DNA of 33,881 bases, from NCBI GenBank assembly GCA_002708715.1, contig PAPB01000043.1, positions 1 to 33,881 on the forward strand, in the 5' to 3' direction. Positions 32,365 to 33,881 of this stretch are shown in pieces. Numbering within the stretch: position 1 is the first letter of the stretch; each line of letters opens with the position of its first letter. The notes under the pieces were generated by a model. That model was not told where the DNA came from, made no database searches, and saw only the letters and a list, made by a program, of their open reading frames with translations. The DNA is from Fidelibacterota bacterium. Lineage in GTDB: Bacteria > Fidelibacterota > Marinisomatia > Marinisomatales > UBA1611. Made by a program: the position numbers and the translations under genes.

Positions 32365-33392
32365 GTTTTTTTTCTTTCCCTTTTTAATTTTCGTCTTAAT
32401 TTTTGAAATTTTCTTTTAGCTTTATCATGATCCTTTTTATTTGTACTAAATATATGATAACCATCACCACGTGCCACAAAATACAAAAAATCATTTTCTT
32501 CAGGAAATAAAGCAGCCAATAATGAATTTTTTCCAGGAGAATTAATAGGACCTGGAGGTAGACCTTTATTTAAATAAGTATTATAGGGCGATTTTATACG
32601 CAGATCTTTATTAAATAAACGTCTGGGCTTTTCATCAAGAATATATTGAATTGTTGGATCAGCCTGTAATTTCATATTAATATTTAGTCTATTATGATAA
32701 ACAGCAGAGATTTTGGCTCTTTCTTCATTATATATTGCCTCACCTTCAATAATTGAAGCCAATGTAATAATTTCATGACTAGATAGATTCAATTGTTTTG
32801 CTCTTATATGATATGTTTTATTCCAAAATGATTTATGCTGAGCAATAAAACGTTTTAATACTTTCGTAGGGGATTCACCCTTAAAAAAGAAATATGTATC
32901 TGGGAAATAATAACCTTCAAGAGATTTAACATCCAAGTTATTTTGGCTTATAAAATTTGGATCATGAGTTAATTCAAGGACTCTAGCACTATCAATTTCC
33001 ATGGTCTTTTTAAGATATCCAGCAATTTTTCTACTATCCCACCCTTCCAAAATTCTTACTCTTACAACTTCAGGAGTCTCATTAACCAACTGATCAATAA
33101 TTTTATAATTAGAATTAGCATTTACTAATTTGAAAGTACCAACAGGAAATTCCTTTTCTTTTCCCATAATTCTTGCTGCCAATTCAAATACTTTTTTATC
33201 CCTAATTACATTTTTTTCATATAACAAATTTGAAATTTCATTTAAAGTAAACCCTGACTTAATAGAAACTTTAACCAATTTGTTCATATTCCTTTGAGGA
33301 TAAAATAAAATAAAAGTAATAAATACTACGATAGAAACTACAAATAAAGCACTAAAGATAAAGACTACTAGATTATTATATTTTTTACCCAT
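32361..33392 (-). CDS. mltG: Endolytic murein transglycosylase MltG
   Basis: I use the ATG at 33392 (343 residues), which puts the single membrane helix (about 8-31) at the usual place; a TTG nine codons upstream is possible. A LysM-like region (VKVSIKSGFTLNEISNLLY) precedes the YceG domain with the catalytic Glu in LASIIEGEA, then KISAVYHNRL, MKLQADPTIQY, YNTYLNKGLPPGPINSPG and YFVARGDGYHIFS. It cuts nascent glycan strands at the inner membrane and helps terminate peptidoglycan synthesis. Confidence 0.95.
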   Translation of the reverse strand: MGKKYNNLVVFIFSALFVVSIVVFITFILFYPQRNMNKLVKVSIKSGFTLNEISNLLYEKNVIRDKKVFELAARIMGKEKEFPVGTFKLVNANSNYKIIDQLVNETPEVVRVRILEGWDSRKIAGYLKKTMEIDSARVLELTHDPNFISQNNLDVKSLEGYYFPDTYFFFKGESPTKVLKRFIAQHKSFWNKTYHIRAKQLNLSSHEIITLASIIEGEAIYNEERAKISAVYHNRLNINMKLQADPTIQYILDEKPRRLFNKDLRIKSPYNTYLNKGLPPGPINSPGKNSLLAALFPEENDFLYFVARGDGYHIFSTNKKDHDKAKRKFQKLRRKLKRERKKT

Positions 33393-33507
33393 TTTTAGGG
33401 CGCAAAATATAATAATCAATTATAAATAATAAATTATGTTTTTTTTATTCAAAGTATATAAAAATGATTTTGGGTAAAAATTAATAAAGTGTAATATCAA
33501 AGGTAAC

Positions 33508-33750
33508 ATGAACAAACTATTTGAAAATAAAAATTCTAAAAATGATTCAGAAATTTTTGAATCATGGGATTTTGGTAAAACTAATTACCTCCTTTTTATT
33601 ATAGGATTAATTTTTATTCTAAGCGGATATATTTTAATGGCAAATGGTGAAGTATATAGTACCCAAAGCTTAACCATTGCTCCAATAATTCTTTTTATAG
33701 GTTATTTTTTAATACCAGTTTCATTAATGGTGAAAAATAAAAACACTTAA
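33508..33750 (+). CDS. DUF3098-like small membrane protein
   Basis: Eighty residues with a soluble start and two transmembrane helices (YLLFIIGLIFILSGYILMA and APIILFIGYFLIPVSLMV). FGKTNYLLFIIGL and the GYILMANG turn, followed by LTIAPIILFIGY, match the DUF3098 pattern common in Bacteroidetes and relatives. Function unknown. It lies upstream of the tRNA gene and is divergent from mltG. An AAAGG site precedes the ATG. Confidence 0.75.
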   Translation: MNKLFENKNSKNDSEIFESWDFGKTNYLLFIIGLIFILSGYILMANGEVYSTQSLTIAPIILFIGYFLIPVSLMVKNKNT

Positions 33751-33760
33751 ATATTATTAT

Positions 33761-33834
<74 letters not shown>

Positions 33835-33881
33835 CACAGAGAGTAAATACCAAGAACCTCTCAATAAAAGCCTCGCTTAAC

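Overview
The window is a strongly AT-rich bacterial chromosome segment with dense, often overlapping genes. It most resembles a free-living marine bacterium of the FCB group, with Candidatus Marinimicrobia (SAR406) as my best guess. The grounds are a blue-tuned proteorhodopsin, a large surface protein ending in an NYPNPFNP-type (por/FlgD-like) C-terminal sorting domain, a BtuG-like lipoprotein under a cobalamin riboswitch, and a DUF3098-like small membrane protein. The lineage is inference; no 16S gene is present. I see no phage, transposase, IS or CRISPR array.

Region 1 (1-8533) is accessory and light-related. A DUF4397-repeat surface protein (1-1616, cut by the window edge) faces a run of small plus-strand ORFs (1921-2932). 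That run includes a CPXCG zinc-ribbon gene and two frame breaks at A-runs. On the minus strand follow a renalase-like flavoprotein, DUF2805, two Nudix hydrolases, a Cys-rich lipoprotein and proteorhodopsin. Divergent from proteorhodopsin are DUF2237 and a photolyase/cryptochrome FAD-domain protein that lacks the usual N-terminal antenna domain and may carry it at the C-terminus. The most striking pattern is a tandem 9-bp repeat (AAAACGCTCATAACGCTCAT on the plus strand). It occurs only here, in five copies, and lies at or just downstream of the predicted promoters of the DUF4397 protein, the lipoprotein and proteorhodopsin. It looks like the operator of a small regulon.

Region 2 (8534-25226) starts with a 374-bp gap and a polyprenyl-phosphate sugar transferase. 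A long minus-strand housekeeping block then runs from an NlpC/P60 peptidase through HNH, trpS, scpA, scpB, rluB, cmk, rpsA, ybbR and tsaD to a VWA membrane protein, ugd, rmlC, rmlB and rmlA. Together these serve surface-sugar precursor supply, chromosome segregation, translation and tRNA modification.

Region 3 (25227-33881) holds a cobalamin riboswitch closed by its own P1 stem and followed by a hairpin that masks the ribosome binding site of a BtuG-like propeller lipoprotein. Next come a tail-to-tail outer-membrane-type protein, a YhaM-like protein that has lost its HD dyad, a GNAT acetyltransferase, a Fur-family regulator, a PcrA/UvrD helicase, mltG, a DUF3098-like protein and tRNA-Asp(GTC).
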